A DNA stretch of 64,000 bases from Tepidamorphaceae bacterium (GCA_028279445.1 JANQNT010000022.1:248001-312000), one strand, 5' to 3'. Numbered from the stretch's first letter, positions 18,951-29,379 are shown. The notes: a model not told the origin generated them from the letters alone. Numbers and translations are program-made.

Positions 18951-19460
18951 TCACGCCACGGCTCCCGTGACCCGCAGCGCTGTGGCGCTGTGATGGGCGT
19001 GGCAGATGGCGATCGCCAGGGCGTCCGCCTCGTCGTCGCTACCGACATCCGCCTTGGGCAGCAGCATGGCGATCATGTGCCTGATCTGGCGCTTGTCGGC
19101 GTGACCCGCACCGACCACCGCCTTCTTCACCGCGTTGGGCGCGTACTCCCCGACCGGCAGGCCCGCCTGCGCCGGCACCAGCAGCGCCACACCGCGGGCG
19201 TGCCCGAGCTTCAACGTCGCGTCGGCATCCTTGTTGACGAAGGTCTGCTCCACGGCGGCCGCGTCCGGCCTGTGGGTCGCGAAGATATCGATCAGGCGCG
19301 AGTGGATTTCGCACAAGCGGTCGCCGAGCGGCATTGCGGTGTCCGGACGGATCACCCCGCAGGCGATGAACGACAGCCGGCTGCCGGCGGTTTCGATAAC
19401 CCCCCAGCCGGTCCGGCGAAGACCGGGATCGATGCCAAGTATGCGAATCGGATCACGCAT
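18951..19460 (-). CDS. ruvC: Crossover junction endodeoxyribonuclease RuvC
   Basis: Resolves Holliday junctions with RuvAB. 169 residues, RNase H-like fold. The first catalytic aspartate is in [14 protein letters not shown] (residue 11); the glutamate is in [10 protein letters not shown] and the two late acidic residues are in [14 protein letters not shown]. It is the promoter-proximal gene of ruvCAB. A convergent or divergent arrangement is created by the plus-strand permease gene starting about 85 bp away. Confidence 0.97.
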   Translation of the reverse strand: MRDPIRILGIDPGLRRTGWGVIETAGSRLSFIACGVIRPDTAMPLGDRLCEIHSRLIDIFATHRPDAAAVEQTFVNKDADATLKLGHARGVALLVPAQAGLPVGEYAPNAVKKAVVGAGHADKRQIRHMIAMLLPKADVGSDDEADALAIAICHAHHSATALRVTGAVA

Positions 19461-19544
19461 TCTAGGATCAAGCTGTCGCCGTTTGCGCGCGCTGTCGAGT
19501 GCCTGATGGTGCGCTCACCCGTTCAATCGAGGCCTGTCCCCGCA

Positions 19545-20324
19545 ATGCCCGCCGATCCGCTGGCCACGCTTGCCGCCGCCTTCGATCCGGGGCCGGCGCT
19601 TTTCGCCCTGATGGCGGCGGCCTTCGCCGCCGGCCTCATTCGCGGCTTTTCGGGCTTCGGCACCGCAATGGCGTTCATGCCGGTGGCCAGCGCCGCCACC
19701 AATCCGGTCTTCGCGCTGATCGCCATGCAAATCATGGATACCGCACCCTCCGTGCCGCTGGTCATCCGCCACTGGCGGGACAGCGCGCCGCGTGAGATCC
19801 TCCCGCTGATGGCAGCGGCGTCCCTCACCGTGCCGCTCGGCGTATGGATCCTCAAGACCGCCGATCCGATCACCGTGCGCTGGATGGTTGCCGGGCTGAT
19901 CCTGCTACTGGTGGCGGCCATCGCATCGGGGGGGCGCTACACCAGGAAACCGGGGCTTCCGGTCACCGTGGCCGCCGGCACCATGTCGGGCGTGTTCGGC
20001 GGACTGGCCGCGCTGTCGGGTCCGCCGGTGATCCTGTTCTGGCTGTCGGGCCAGTCGGACGCAAAGCGCGTGCGCGCCAACATGATGGTCTATCTGAGCC
20101 TGCTGACAGCGGTGTCGATCACCAGCCTGGCGGTGGCCGGGCTGTTCACGCTGAAGGCGGTGCTGTGGGGCATCGCGGTGATGCCGGTCTATGTCATCGG
20201 CATTCTGGCCGGCGGAAAGCTGTTCCCGCTGGCCAGCGAGTTGACCTTCCGCCGCATGGCGCTGGGCTTCATCACCTGCGCGGTGCTGATCAGCCTGCCG
20301 CTGTTCGACGCGGTGTTGCGCTGA
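19545..20324 (+). CDS. TauE/SafE-family permease
   Basis: A polytopic membrane protein of 259 residues with about eight hydrophobic helices, of the TauE/SafE (sulfite exporter / DUF81) family. The paired family motif is visible: FSGFGTAMAFMPVAS near the N-terminus and MSGVFGGLAALSGPPVILFW in the second half. Members move sulfite, sulfoacetate or other anions; no substrate can be given here. The start is ATG at 19545; an in-frame ATG at 19506 is possible and neither has a clear ribosome site. It is the only plus-strand gene inside a minus-strand block. Confidence 0.88.
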   Translation: MPADPLATLAAAFDPGPALFALMAAAFAAGLIRGFSGFGTAMAFMPVASAATNPVFALIAMQIMDTAPSVPLVIRHWRDSAPREILPLMAAASLTVPLGVWILKTADPITVRWMVAGLILLLVAAIASGGRYTRKPGLPVTVAAGTMSGVFGGLAALSGPPVILFWLSGQSDAKRVRANMMVYLSLLTAVSITSLAVAGLFTLKAVLWGIAVMPVYVIGILAGGKLFPLASELTFRRMALGFITCAVLISLPLFDAVLR

Positions 20325-20328
20325 CGGC

Positions 20329-21078
20329 TCACGCCGCGGTCAGCTTGGCCATCACCGTGTCGTCGATCTCGAAATTGGCGAAGGTGTTCTGCACGTCGTC
20401 GTCCTCGTCCAGCGCGCCCATCAGCTTCATCAGCGTCTGCGCCTTGTCCTCGTCGACGGGGACCGTGTTCTGCGGCTTCCACACCGTGTTGACCGAGTCC
20501 GGTTCGCCAAGTGCTGCCTCCAGGCTCGCGGCCACGTCGCCGAGATCCTCAAAGCCGCAGGTGATGGTATGGCCGGTCTCGTCGCTAACGACGTCCTCGG
20601 CGCCCGCCTCGATGGCAGCCTCCAGCATGGAGTCCGCGTCGCCCGATTCCGTCGCGTAGACGATCTCGCCGACCCGGTCGAACATGAACGAGACCGAGCC
20701 GGTCTCACCAAGATTGCCGCCATGCTTGGCGAAGATGGAGCGCACCGAACTGGCGGTGCGGTTGCGGTTGTCGGTCAGGGCCTCGACGACGATGGCGACA
20801 CCGCCGGGACCGTAGCCCTCGTAGCGGATATCCTCGTAGGTGTCCGCGTCGCCGCCCTCGGATTTCTTGATGGCACGCTCGATATTGTCCTTGGGCATCG
20901 ACTGGGCGCGGGCGTTCTGGATCGCCAGCCGCAGTCTTGGATTGCCGTCCGGGTCCGGTCCGCCCACCTTGGCGGCGACGGTGATCTCCTTCGACAGCCG
21001 CGAAAACAGCTTCGAGCGCGCCGCGTCCTGACGGCCCTTGCGGTGCATGATGTTCTTGAATTGCGAATGCCCAGCCAT
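20329..21078 (-). CDS. YebC/TACO1-family translation factor
   Basis: 249 residues of the YebC/PmpR family, starting [32 protein letters not shown], which is the family signature. Family members were first described as transcription regulators and are now tied to relief of ribosome stalling on difficult proline stretches. The acidic middle and the C-terminal EFAN-type region ([20 protein letters not shown]) are also typical. It precedes ruvC, as in many proteobacteria. It ends 5 bp from the convergent permease gene. Confidence 0.95.
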   Translation of the reverse strand: MAGHSQFKNIMHRKGRQDAARSKLFSRLSKEITVAAKVGGPDPDGNPRLRLAIQNARAQSMPKDNIERAIKKSEGGDADTYEDIRYEGYGPGGVAIVVEALTDNRNRTASSVRSIFAKHGGNLGETGSVSFMFDRVGEIVYATESGDADSMLEAAIEAGAEDVVSDETGHTITCGFEDLGDVAASLEAALGEPDSVNTVWKPQNTVPVDEDKAQTLMKLMGALDEDDDVQNTFANFEIDDTVMAKLTAA

Positions 21079-21185
21079 CGCCCTGCCCCATTGCCGGCGC
21101 ACCGACAGCGCCCCGGTTCGTCCGTTGATTGCCCGTGAATTGGCCGCTTATAGGCGGCAAGTGCTGCGAAATCCAGCCGGGCTGG

Positions 21186-22001
21186 TCAGTCCCAGTCCGG
21201 CAGGGTCTCGCCCAGCACGCCGCCCTGGCGGATCGCCGCGATCCGCCGCGCCAGGCCGTCGGCGCCCAGTTCCACCGCCACACCGCAGAGCGTCGCCTCG
21301 CCCATGGCCGGTTCGAAGCGGCCGCGCGGCACGGCGGTCAGGAACCGGTTGATCGGCTCCTCCTTGTCCATGCCGATGACCGAATCGTAGTCGCCGCACA
21401 TGCCCACATCCGACTGCGTCGCCGTGCCGCCGGGAAGAATGCGTTCATCGGCGGTCGGCACATGGGTGTGGGTGCCGACAACGAGCGATACCCGCCCGTC
21501 CAGATGATACGCCATGCCCTGCTTTTCGCTGGTGGCCTCCGCGTGCATGTCGATGACGATCGCATCCGCCTCCTCGCCGAGCGGGCAATCGGCCACGGCC
21601 CTGGTCACCAGCGCGAAGGGATCGTCGAGCGCCTGCATGAACAGCCGCCCCATCACGTTGATCACCAGCACCCGCTTGCCGGAGCGACTCTCGAACAGTC
21701 CGCTGCCGGCGCCCGGCGTGCCGGCCGGAAAGTTGATCGGGCGGATGAGGTTGGGCGTGCGCTCGATGAAGACAAGCGCCTCGCGCTGGTCGAAGGCGTG
21801 ATTGCCCAGCGTGACCACGTCGGCGCCGGCATCGCACAGGTCCTGATGGATCGTCTCGGTGATGCCGAAGCCGCCGGCAGCGTTCTCGCCATTCACCGCG
21901 ACAAAGTCGAAGCGAAAGCGCTCGACAAGACCCGGCAGGCACGCCTGCACGGCCTTGCGTCCGGCCCGGCCGAGGACATCGCCCAGGAACAGGATGCGCA
22001 T
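21186..22001 (-). CDS. YmdB-family metallophosphoesterase (TIGR00282)
   Basis: 271-residue cytosolic calcineurin-like phosphoesterase. Metal motifs are LFLGDVLGRAGR at the start, VNGENAAGGFG, LGNHAFDQREAL, and VVGTHTHVPTADERIL. Bacillus YmdB is a cyclic nucleotide phosphodiesterase, so a 2',3'-cyclic or similar phosphodiester substrate is plausible. The ATG at 22001 has GAGG 6 nt upstream; a second ATG at 22022 overlaps the 5-FCL stop. It is probably co-transcribed with the 5-FCL gene. Confidence 0.9.
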   Translation of the reverse strand: MRILFLGDVLGRAGRKAVQACLPGLVERFRFDFVAVNGENAAGGFGITETIHQDLCDAGADVVTLGNHAFDQREALVFIERTPNLIRPINFPAGTPGAGSGLFESRSGKRVLVINVMGRLFMQALDDPFALVTRAVADCPLGEEADAIVIDMHAEATSEKQGMAYHLDGRVSLVVGTHTHVPTADERILPGGTATQSDVGMCGDYDSVIGMDKEEPINRFLTAVPRGRFEPAMGEATLCGVAVELGADGLARRIAAIRQGGVLGETLPDWD

Positions 22002-22012
22002 CGCGGCCTCGT

Positions 22013-22603
22013 CTACCGGCATGGAATCACCTCCCGTTCGGTGACGACGAGATCGACCGGCTGGTCGTAGGCATCGCTGGCAACCCGGCCGACCTCCTGA
22101 CAGGCGAAGGCGACACCGATCGCCAGCACGCTGCGTTCGGCGCGCGCGCGCGCCAGCGTACGATCATAGAAGCCGCCGCCATAGCCGATGCGGTAACCGC
22201 GCCGGTCAAAGGCTGCCAACGGTACGAGAAAAACGCTCGGCATGATCACTTCGCTATCGCCCCGCGGCACGGGGATGCCGAAACTGCCCGAGATCAACGC
22301 GTCGCCGTAACGGTAGCGCCGGAAGACCAGCGGCTCGGCCTTGCCGACGACGACGGGCATGCCGACCGGCGTGCCGCGCCGCTGCAACCAGCGCACCACA
22401 CCGGCCAGATCGATCTCGCTGCGCGAGGCGATGAAGGCGGATACCGGCCGGCCTGCGGGTGTGCTCTCCAGCAATGCCTGCAGCAAGTCGCCCGCGGCAG
22501 CCGACGCGCGGGCACGATGGCCGTGATAAAGCGCATCGCGGCGCGACAGCGCTGCCGTGCGCTGGGCGCGCTTGCGCGCAGTGTTGTCAGCAGTGCCGAT
22601 CAT
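22013..22603 (-). CDS. 5-formyltetrahydrofolate cyclo-ligase
   Basis: Converts 5-formyl-THF to 5,10-methenyl-THF with ATP in one-carbon metabolism. 196 residues. The N-terminal basic stretch (ARKRAQRTAALSRRDAL), the nucleotide-binding segment PRGDSEVIMPSVFLVPLAAFDRRGYRIGYGGGFYDRTL and the C-terminal AFACQEVGRVASDAYDQPVDLVVTEREV match the family. It follows the 6S RNA gene, the conserved zapA - 6S - 5-FCL order of proteobacteria. Confidence 0.95.
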   Translation of the reverse strand: MIGTADNTARKRAQRTAALSRRDALYHGHRARASAAAGDLLQALLESTPAGRPVSAFIASRSEIDLAGVVRWLQRRGTPVGMPVVVGKAEPLVFRRYRYGDALISGSFGIPVPRGDSEVIMPSVFLVPLAAFDRRGYRIGYGGGFYDRTLARARAERSVLAIGVAFACQEVGRVASDAYDQPVDLVVTEREVIPCR

Positions 22604-22680
22604 GGATGAGCGAGATTGCGGTTGCCGGAGCGCGCATCACAACCATGCCACGCCTCTCGAGGCAATCGCCCGATAGTCGG

Positions 22681-22695
22681 AAAACGGCTTGGCCG
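22681..22695 (-). terminator. Short terminator at the 3' end of 6S RNA
   Basis: On the minus strand CGGC-CAA-GCCG is followed by TTTT. The stem is short but lies a few bases past the closing stem of the 6S RNA and would set its 3' end or precursor end. Confidence 0.5.
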
Positions 22696-22699
22696 ACAA

Positions 22700-22853
22700 G
22701 CTGCGGGCCGCGCGTCCGTTGGATGTGTTCGATCCCGGGAACCTACCAGTGTAGGTGGGCGCCGTGTGTAAGGGCCCACGAGCCCGAACAGGGACAGCTC
22801 CCGTGAGGATCGATAAGGCCCCGGGGATAGATGATCCTGACGCGACGCGCAGC
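22700..22853 (-). ncRNA. ssrS: 6S RNA
   Basis: Regulatory RNA that binds the housekeeping RNA polymerase holoenzyme by mimicking an open promoter. It is placed by synteny (between zapA and 5-FCL on the same strand) and by structure. The ends pair as a closing stem: GCTGCG with CGCAGC, and GCGTC with GACGC, giving about 154 nt, the usual size. The interior shows family-like segments (CCTCACGGGAGCTGTCCC, GGTTCCCGGGATC) and a long apical helix formed by GGGCCCTTACACACGGCGCCC. Exact ends are estimates. Confidence 0.82.
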
Positions 22854-22865
22854 ACCGCCGGCGCA

Positions 22866-22893
22866 AATGTAGTGGTGCGCGACGCGAATGCAA
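22866..22893 (-). promoter_or_regulatory. Promoter of 6S RNA
   Basis: On the minus strand TTGCAT (22888-22893), a 16 bp spacer and TACATT (22866-22871) precede the predicted 6S 5' end by about 6-12 bp. Confidence 0.6.
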
Positions 22894-22911
22894 ATCAATC
22901 CGGGCGCCTGC

Positions 22912-23283
22912 TCAGGCCGATTTCGGAGAGCTGTTGAGGGTTTCCACCAACCGCTCGACCGCGGTGGCCGCATTGTCGATCTGGTCGGCGATCTCGGCCT
23001 GCGACTGGCTGGAGCGGCTGATCGCGTCGCGCTGCGCTGCCTGCAACACCTGCGCCTGCTGCTCGGCTTCGCCGATGCGCTGCTTGGCGGCGGCAAGCTC
23101 GTCCTCCACCGTCAGCGCGGCCATGATCAGCAGGCGCGTATCGCCGACCTCGCCGAAATGCGCCTTGAGCGCCGCCAGCCGGCGATCGAGATCGGCGGCA
23201 AGGGTGACGATGTGTTGCTCTTCGCCCTCGCCGCAGGCCATGCGGTAGGGGCGTCCGGCGATGGTCACTGTGACTTCGGCCAT
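22912..23283 (-). CDS. zapA: Cell division protein ZapA
   Basis: Z-ring associated protein that bundles FtsZ filaments. 123 residues: an N-terminal beta/alpha domain (AEVTVTIAGRPYRMACGEGEEQHIVTLAADLDRRL) and a C-terminal coiled coil (EDELAAAKQRIGEAEQQAQVLQAA) for tetramer formation. It is 4 bp downstream of the DUF4164 gene and directly upstream of the 6S RNA gene. Confidence 0.93.
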   Translation of the reverse strand: MAEVTVTIAGRPYRMACGEGEEQHIVTLAADLDRRLAALKAHFGEVGDTRLLIMAALTVEDELAAAKQRIGEAEQQAQVLQAAQRDAISRSSQSQAEIADQIDNAATAVERLVETLNSSPKSA

Positions 23284-23287
23284 GCGT

Positions 23288-23569
23288 TCACACCGTCCTG
23301 CGTTCGAGGACGGCGCGCACCGTGTCCATGGCGCTGTCGATCCGGCCGATGGCCTGCCGATTCGCCTCTTCCAGGGTGCTGGCGCGACCGAGCGCCTTGT
23401 CCAGATCGGCGGCCAGCATGGCGCGATCGTCCGCCAGCGCCTCGGCCTCCGCCTTCAATCCGCTGACGCTCTCCGTCTCCGCCAGCTTGCGGTTTATTGC
23501 CGCTTCAAGCGCTTCCAGCGCCATCCTGAGACGCTGCTCGGCACGCTCCACCGCCCCCGTCTGATCCAT
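23288..23569 (-). CDS. DUF4164-family coiled-coil protein
   Basis: A 93-residue acidic coiled-coil protein (EQRLRMALEALEAAINRKL, KAEAEALADDRAMLAADLDKAL, NRQAIGRIDSAMDTVRAVLE) of the alphaproteobacterial DUF4164 family. Its function is unknown. The tight pairing with zapA suggests a role in or near cell division, which is inference from position only. Confidence 0.85.
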   Translation of the reverse strand: MDQTGAVERAEQRLRMALEALEAAINRKLAETESVSGLKAEAEALADDRAMLAADLDKALGRASTLEEANRQAIGRIDSAMDTVRAVLERRTV

Positions 23570-23969
23570 GACGGTACTCCCCCACCCGGCCCGCTACACA
23601 TGTGCCGCACGGCGGCAATGCCTCAACGCGCGGTGCCTGTCCTTGTCGATTAGGAACATCGGAGCTTAGGCGTGGGGCGATTTTGTGGTCAACGGGCTTG
23701 TCACAACTGTTTGCCCCCAATCGCCCTCAAGCCACGTTGACTTGCCTCAAACAGGTGTGGTTAAGGGACCGGGCTTTCCGCCGTCAGACGGCGTATTCTG
23801 CCGCTTGTGGCTGCCGGTCCATCACGCGTGACGAAGCACTGCCGCTTCACGCCGCGACAACCGGCTCCGCCCCTGCGACGACAACATACGCCGCCACGCG
23901 TCACTCCAGGGTCCTGACCCTAAACCTGCGAATCGGGCCGATCCCGCCGCCCGTTGCCAAGGCCTTCAC
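23570..23969. other. Divergent intergenic region between the zapA operon and tkt
   Basis: 400 bp without a convincing gene. It should hold promoters in both directions. A possible plus-strand promoter toward tkt is TTGACT (23737-23742), an 18 bp spacer and TTAAGG (23761-23766), about 200 bp before the tkt ATG. An 8 bp inverted repeat (GGGCGATT / AATCGCCC, 23675-23726) spans part of the region. A 123-codon open frame across it has no coding character. Confidence 0.4.
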
Positions 23970-25979
23970 ATGAACGATAGCAGCCCTCAGGTCTCTCACC
24001 GGCAGATGGCAAACGCCATCCGCGCCCTGGCGATGGACGCGGTCGAGACCGCCAAGTCCGGCCATCCGGGCCTGCCCATGGGCGCCGCCGACATCGCCAC
24101 GGTGCTGTTCACGCGCTTCCTGAAATTCGATCCCGCCGCGCCCGACTGGCCCGACCGCGACCGCTTCGTGCTGTCGGCCGGACACGGCTCGATGCTGCTC
24201 TACGCGGTGCTGCACCTGCTTGGCTACGAGCAGATGAGCATCGAGCAGATTAGGAACTTCCGCCAGCTCGGCTCGGCCACCCCCGGCCATCCGGAATTCG
24301 GCCATACCGCCGGCGTTGAAACGACCACCGGTCCGCTCGGCCAGGGCATCGCCACGGCCGTCGGCATGGCCATGGGCGAGCGGCTGATGGCAGCGCGTTT
24401 CGGCGATGACCTAGTGTCTCACCACACCTATGTGCTGGCCAGCGATGGCGACCTGATGGAAGGTATCAGCCACGAGGCGATCTCGTTTGCCGGACACCTC
24501 GGGCTCGGCAAGCTGATCGTGCTGTTCGACGACAATCAGATCACCATCGACGGTCCGCTGGGCCTGTCGGAGTCCGGCGACCAGCTTGCCCGTTTCGAGG
24601 CTGCCGGCTGGGATACCGCGAGCGTCGACGGGCATGACCCGGACGCCGTGGCCACCGCCATCGCCGAGGCGCAGTCCTCGCAGCGCCCCTCGCTGATCGC
24701 CTGCAGGACGACGATCGGATACGGCGCCCCGACCAAGGCCGGCACCGCCGGCGTCCATGGCGCACCACTGGGCGCGGAAGAGATTCTCGGCGCCCGCAAG
24801 GAACTCGGCTGGGACGCGGAGACCTTCGAACTGCCGGCGGATGTGCGCGACGCCTGGCGCATAGCCGGTCTGCGCAGCGGTCATGCCCGGCGCGACTGGA
24901 AGGAGCGGCTGGCGGCCGCAGAGCCCGAGCTTCGCGGTGCCTTCGAGCGCGCGCTCAGCGGCGAAATCCCAGGCGAGTTCGACAAGGCCATCACCACGGC
25001 AAAGCTGCACTTCGCCACCGAGCGGCCGTCCGTCGCCACCCGCAAGGCCTCGGAGACAGTGCTGACGGGGATTGTTCCGGCACTGCCGACCATGGTGGGC
25101 GGTTCCGCCGACCTGACCGGCTCCAACAACACCCGCACGGCCGACACCGCACCGATCACGGCGGAGGACTTCTCCGGCCGCTTCATCCACTACGGCGTGC
25201 GCGAACACGGCATGGCGGCGGCCATGAACGGCATGGCGCTGCATGGCGGCATCGTGCCCTATTCCGGCACCTTCCTGGCCTTCGCCGACTACTGCCGGCC
25301 CGCCATCCGGATTGCCGCGCTGATGGGCCAGAGGGTCATCCATGTGATGACGCACGATTCCATCGGCCTTGGCGAGGACGGCCCAACGCACCAGCCGGTC
25401 GAGCACCTCGCCTCGCTGCGCGCGATGCCCAACCTCAACGTGTTCCGCCCCGCCGACGGTGTGGAGACCGCGGAGTGCTGGCAGCTTGCCGTAGCGGACA
25501 GGAACTCGCCCAGCGTCATCGCACTGACCCGGCAGAACCTCGCCACCGTGCGCACCGAGCACAGCGACGAGAACCTCTGCGCGCGCGGCGCCTACGTGCT
25601 GCGCGAGGCCAACGGCAACGCCGAAGTGTCGATCTTCGCGTCTGGTTCGGAAGTGGAAATCGCGCTTGCCGCGGCCGAGGCCCTGCGGGAGGAGAATATC
25701 TCCGCGCGGGTCGTCTCGGTTCCCTGCTTCGAACTGTTCGAGGCGCAGCCGGAGAGCTATCAAAGCATCGTGCTTGGCGACGCCCCAGTGCGCGTCGGCA
25801 TCGAGGCGGCGGTGCGCATGGGCTGGGACCGCTTCATCGGCACCGACGGCGCCTTCATCGGCATGACCGGCTTTGGCGCATCGGCGCCCTACAAGGACCT
25901 CTACACCCATTTCGGCATCACCGCGGACGCGGTGGTCGCCGCCGCGAAAGCGAAACTCGCAAGCCTTCCAAACGACTGA
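23970..25979 (+). CDS. tkt: Transketolase
   Basis: ThDP enzyme that moves two-carbon units between sugar phosphates in the pentose phosphate pathway. 669 residues, the usual length. The N-terminus [21 protein letters not shown] (30-50), GHGSMLLYA at 71-79, the ThDP-binding segment [13 protein letters not shown] at 158-170 with [11 protein letters not shown], and the pyrimidine-domain segments [17 protein letters not shown] and [20 protein letters not shown] are all present. It starts a plus-strand run tkt-gap-pgk-fba of central carbon genes. Confidence 0.98.
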   Translation: MNDSSPQVSHRQMANAIRALAMDAVETAKSGHPGLPMGAADIATVLFTRFLKFDPAAPDWPDRDRFVLSAGHGSMLLYAVLHLLGYEQMSIEQIRNFRQLGSATPGHPEFGHTAGVETTTGPLGQGIATAVGMAMGERLMAARFGDDLVSHHTYVLASDGDLMEGISHEAISFAGHLGLGKLIVLFDDNQITIDGPLGLSESGDQLARFEAAGWDTASVDGHDPDAVATAIAEAQSSQRPSLIACRTTIGYGAPTKAGTAGVHGAPLGAEEILGARKELGWDAETFELPADVRDAWRIAGLRSGHARRDWKERLAAAEPELRGAFERALSGEIPGEFDKAITTAKLHFATERPSVATRKASETVLTGIVPALPTMVGGSADLTGSNNTRTADTAPITAEDFSGRFIHYGVREHGMAAAMNGMALHGGIVPYSGTFLAFADYCRPAIRIAALMGQRVIHVMTHDSIGLGEDGPTHQPVEHLASLRAMPNLNVFRPADGVETAECWQLAVADRNSPSVIALTRQNLATVRTEHSDENLCARGAYVLREANGNAEVSIFASGSEVEIALAAAEALREENISARVVSVPCFELFEAQPESYQSIVLGDAPVRVGIEAAVRMGWDRFIGTDGAFIGMTGFGASAPYKDLYTHFGITADAVVAAAKAKLASLPND

Positions 25980-26093
25980 CGCGGAAACGCCCGCGAACGA
26001 TTCCGATTGCTGCATCACCAGCGCGACACCGATGGGCAGGTCGGCACCCGCGCTGAACGAGGGTCTCGACCCTACAGAGAAGGAAACCGCACC

Positions 26094-27104
26094 ATGACCA
26101 CTCGCGTTGCCATCAACGGATTCGGGCGCATCGGCCGCCTGGTCCTGCGCGCGCTTGCCGAGAGCAGGCGCAAGGACATCGTCGTCGTCGGCGTCAACGA
26201 TCTGGCGCCCGTCGACGCCAACGCCCACCTGTTCCGCTACGATTCGGTCCATGGCCGCTTTCCCGGCAAGGTCGAGGTGGACGGCGACACGATGGACTAC
26301 GGCGCAGGCCCCATCCGCGTCACCGCCGAGCGCGATCCGGGCAAGCTCCCCTGGAAGGAGCTCGGCGTCGACATCGCGCTGGAATGCACCGGCATCTTCG
26401 CCAGCAAGGACCAGGCCAGCGCGCATCTCACCGCAGGCGCCAAGCGGGTGCTGATCTCCGCGCCGGCTTCCGGTGTCGACCGCACCGTCGTCTACGGCGT
26501 CAACGACGACGCGCTGACCGCCGACGACAAGGTGGTCTCCAACGCCTCGTGCACCACCAACTGCCTGGCGCCGGTGGCCAAGGTGATCAACGACCGGCTC
26601 GGCATCCACACCGGCTTCATGACCACGGTGCACGCCTATACCAACGACCAGAACGTGCTCGACCAGGCCCACAAGGACCCCTACCGGGCGCGCGCCGCGG
26701 CCCAGAACATGATCCCCACCTCGACGGGTGCTGCGCGCGCCGTCGGCCTAGTGCTGCCGGAGCTCAACGGCAAGCTCGACGGCGTTGCCGTGCGGGTTCC
26801 CACTGCCAACGTCTCGCTGATCGACCTGAAGGCCAACGTGCGCCGCAAGTGCGACGTGGAGAAGGTCAACGACATCCTGACCAAGGCGTCGCGCTCGCGC
26901 CGGCTCAAGGGCATTCTCGCGGTCACCGATGAGCCGCTGGTCTCCAGCGACCTGAACCACAACCCGGCCTCCTCGACGGTCTCGGTCGCCGAGACCAAGG
27001 TGATGGGTGACAAGTTCGTGCGCGTCATGTCCTGGTACGACAACGAATGGGGCTTCTCCAACCGCATGCTGGACACCACCGCGGCGATGGGCGCGCTCCT
27101 GTAA
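26094..27104 (+). CDS. gap: Type I glyceraldehyde-3-phosphate dehydrogenase
   Basis: NAD(P)-dependent glycolytic enzyme. 336 residues: Rossmann motif [15 protein letters not shown] at the start, the active-site segment [12 protein letters not shown] with catalytic Cys153, and the C-terminal [22 protein letters not shown] precedes the ATG at 26094. It lies 114 bp after tkt and 20 bp before pgk. Confidence 0.98.
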   Translation: MTTRVAINGFGRIGRLVLRALAESRRKDIVVVGVNDLAPVDANAHLFRYDSVHGRFPGKVEVDGDTMDYGAGPIRVTAERDPGKLPWKELGVDIALECTGIFASKDQASAHLTAGAKRVLISAPASGVDRTVVYGVNDDALTADDKVVSNASCTTNCLAPVAKVINDRLGIHTGFMTTVHAYTNDQNVLDQAHKDPYRARAAAQNMIPTSTGAARAVGLVLPELNGKLDGVAVRVPTANVSLIDLKANVRRKCDVEKVNDILTKASRSRRLKGILAVTDEPLVSSDLNHNPASSTVSVAETKVMGDKFVRVMSWYDNEWGFSNRMLDTTAAMGALL

Positions 27105-27124
27105 GCAGGCAGAGGACGGTCGAC

Positions 27125-28306
27125 ATGGGCGCGTTCCGCACCCTCGACGACATGGATCTGGCGGGCCGGATCGTGCTCACCCGGGTCGACATCAACGTAC
27201 CTGTCGAGGACGGAAAGGTCAGCGACGCGACCCGCATCACCCGCATCGTCCCGACCCTGAAGGACATCCGGGCGGCCGGCGGCAAGCCGGTGCTGCTGGC
27301 CCATTTCGGGCGCCCCAAGGGCCAGTACGTGCCGGAGATGTCGCTGCGGGTGACGGTGCCGGCACTCGAAGCCGCGCTCGGTCAGCCGGTCACCTTCATC
27401 GAGCGGCCCGACCGCGCCGCGCTGGAAGCAGCACCCGCGGACGGTGTCGTGTTGATCGAGAACACCCGCTTCGCGCCGGGCGAGGAGACAAACGACCCCG
27501 GCATGGCGAAATTCCTTGCCTCGCTCGGCGATGTCTACTGCAACGACGCCTTCTCCGCCGCCCATCGGGCGCACGCCTCCACCGAGGGCGTCGCCCGGCT
27601 GCTGCCGGCCTGTGCCGGACGGCTGATGCAGGCGGAACTGGAGGCGCTGGAAGAGGCGCTCGGCAGTCCCGAACGCCCAGTCCTCGCAGTGGTCGGCGGC
27701 GCCAAGGTCTCAACCAAGCTGGAACTGATCGGCAACCTGTCGAAGCGCGTCGACCAGATCGCCATTGGCGGCGGCATGGCCAACACCTTTCTCGCCGCGC
27801 GCGGGCATGAGGTCGGCACATCGCTGATGGAGGCCGACCTGCTCGACACCGCCCGCGCCATCACCGGACAGGCGGTGCAGAACGGCTGCGAGATCGTGCT
27901 GCCGGAAGATGTGGTGGCGGCACAGGGCTTCACAGCGAACGCACCGCACCGCGCCTGCGGGCTTGACGAGGTTGGCGCAGAGGAAATGATCCTCGACATC
28001 GGCCCGGCAACCGTGGCAGGCCTGACGGCGCGGCTGAAGGACATCCGCACGGTGGTCTGGAACGGTCCGTTCGGCGCCTTCGAGCTGGCGCCCTTCGATG
28101 CGGGCACCAACGCGGTTGCCGCCGCCGTTGCCAAGGCGACCGATGCCGGCAGCATGATCTCGGTCGCCGGTGGCGGCGACACTGTCGCGGCACTGAACAA
28201 GGCCGGCGTGGCCGACCGGTTCACCTATGTATCTACCGCAGGTGGCGCGTTTCTGGAATGGCTTGAGGGCAAGACACTGCCCGGCGTCGAGGCGCTGCGT
28301 GCCTGA
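27125..28306 (+). CDS. pgk: Phosphoglycerate kinase
   Basis: Reversible ATP-forming step of glycolysis. 393 residues. Signature near the N-terminus [16 protein letters not shown], then AHFGRPKG, the hinge and nucleotide-binding segments [17 protein letters not shown] and IGGGMANTF, and the C-terminal [15 protein letters not shown]. The ATG at 27125 is the family start; a longer frame upstream overlaps gap. It is cotranscribed with gap and probably fba, which starts 41 bp later. Confidence 0.98.
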   Translation: MGAFRTLDDMDLAGRIVLTRVDINVPVEDGKVSDATRITRIVPTLKDIRAAGGKPVLLAHFGRPKGQYVPEMSLRVTVPALEAALGQPVTFIERPDRAALEAAPADGVVLIENTRFAPGEETNDPGMAKFLASLGDVYCNDAFSAAHRAHASTEGVARLLPACAGRLMQAELEALEEALGSPERPVLAVVGGAKVSTKLELIGNLSKRVDQIAIGGGMANTFLAARGHEVGTSLMEADLLDTARAITGQAVQNGCEIVLPEDVVAAQGFTANAPHRACGLDEVGAEEMILDIGPATVAGLTARLKDIRTVVWNGPFGAFELAPFDAGTNAVAAAVAKATDAGSMISVAGGGDTVAALNKAGVADRFTYVSTAGGAFLEWLEGKTLPGVEALRA

Positions 28307-28347
28307 CGCGCTATTTTTCGATCAGGATTTGACGGGAGAGGGACATC

Positions 28348-29379
28348 ATGAGCGAACGACTTGAGGACATCGCCACGCGGATGGTCGCGCCGGGCAAGGG
28401 AATTCTGGCCGCCGACGAAAGCACCGGCACCATCAAGAAGCGGTTTGATTCCATCGGCGTTGAGTCGACAGAAGACAACCGCCGCGACTACCGCGAGATG
28501 CTGTTCCGCGCCGAGGACGCGATGACGAATTGCATCTCCGGCGTCATCCTGTTCGACGAGACGCTGCGCCAGAAGGCCGCCGACGGCACGCCGCTGGTTG
28601 AGCTGATCGCAGGCACCGGCGCGGTGCCCGGCATCAAGGTCGACAAGGGCGCGCAAGGCTTCGCCGGTCATCCCGGCGAGAAGGTCACCGAGGGGCTCGA
28701 CGGCCTGCGCGACCGGCTCAAGGAGTATCACGGGCTCGGCGCGCGTTTCGCCAAGTGGCGCGCGGTGATCGACATCGCCGACCACACGCCGAGCAAGGGC
28801 TGTATCAAGGCGAACGCCCACGCGCTCGCCCGTTATGCCGCCCTGTGCCAGGAAAACGGCATCGTGCCGATCGTCGAGCCGGAGGTGCTGATGGACGGCC
28901 CGGTCGCGGCGCACGACGTCGACCACTGCCTGCACGTCACCACCTGGACCCTGAACACCGTCTTCGACGAACTCTTCGACGCGCGCGTCTCGCTGGAGGG
29001 CATGGTGCTCAAGCCCAACATGGTGATTGCCGGCAAGAACGCCGGTCAGCAGGCAAGCGCCGAAGAGGTCGCCGACAAGACGGTTGCCTGCCTGAAGCGC
29101 ACGGTTCCCGCAGCCGTCGCCGGTATCGCCTTCCTCTCCGGCGGCCAGTCGGACGAGGACGCGACCCGTCACCTCTCCCTGATGAACCAGCGCGGCGAGG
29201 ACATGCCCTGGCCGCTGACCTTCTCCTACGGTCGCGCGCTGCAGGCCGCGGCGCTGAAGGCGTGGGGCGGCAGGTCAGAGAACGTTGCCGCCGCACAGGC
29301 CGCCTTTGCCCACCGCGCCCGGATGAACGGACTTGCCGCCACCGGCGCCTGGCAGGCCGATCTGGAACAGGCCGCCTGA
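28348..29379 (+). CDS. fba: Class I fructose-bisphosphate aldolase
   Basis: Schiff-base aldolase cleaving fructose-1,6-bisphosphate. 343 residues with the class I motifs KGILAADESTGTIKKRF near the N-terminus, GCIKANAHALARYA, IVPIVEPEVLMDG and GMVLKPNMVIAG, whose lysine (residue 222) is the expected Schiff base. GGGAGAGGG precedes the ATG. It ends the tkt-gap-pgk-fba run; a perfect 29 bp inverted repeat follows about 58 bp past the stop. Confidence 0.97.
   Translation: MSERLEDIATRMVAPGKGILAADESTGTIKKRFDSIGVESTEDNRRDYREMLFRAEDAMTNCISGVILFDETLRQKAADGTPLVELIAGTGAVPGIKVDKGAQGFAGHPGEKVTEGLDGLRDRLKEYHGLGARFAKWRAVIDIADHTPSKGCIKANAHALARYAALCQENGIVPIVEPEVLMDGPVAAHDVDHCLHVTTWTLNTVFDELFDARVSLEGMVLKPNMVIAGKNAGQQASAEEVADKTVACLKRTVPAAVAGIAFLSGGQSDEDATRHLSLMNQRGEDMPWPLTFSYGRALQAAALKAWGGRSENVAAAQAAFAHRARMNGLAATGAWQADLEQAA

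Noticed and set aside
24411-26672. A very long minus-strand open frame (753 codons) opposite tkt and gap.
   Set aside because: It is antisense to two complete and well conserved enzymes. Long shadow frames are common where third codon positions are mostly G or C.
23970-29379. tkt-gap-pgk-fba as a Calvin cycle operon.
   Set aside because: No RuBisCO, phosphoribulokinase or CbbR-type regulator gene is present in the window. The run is better read as ordinary central metabolism.
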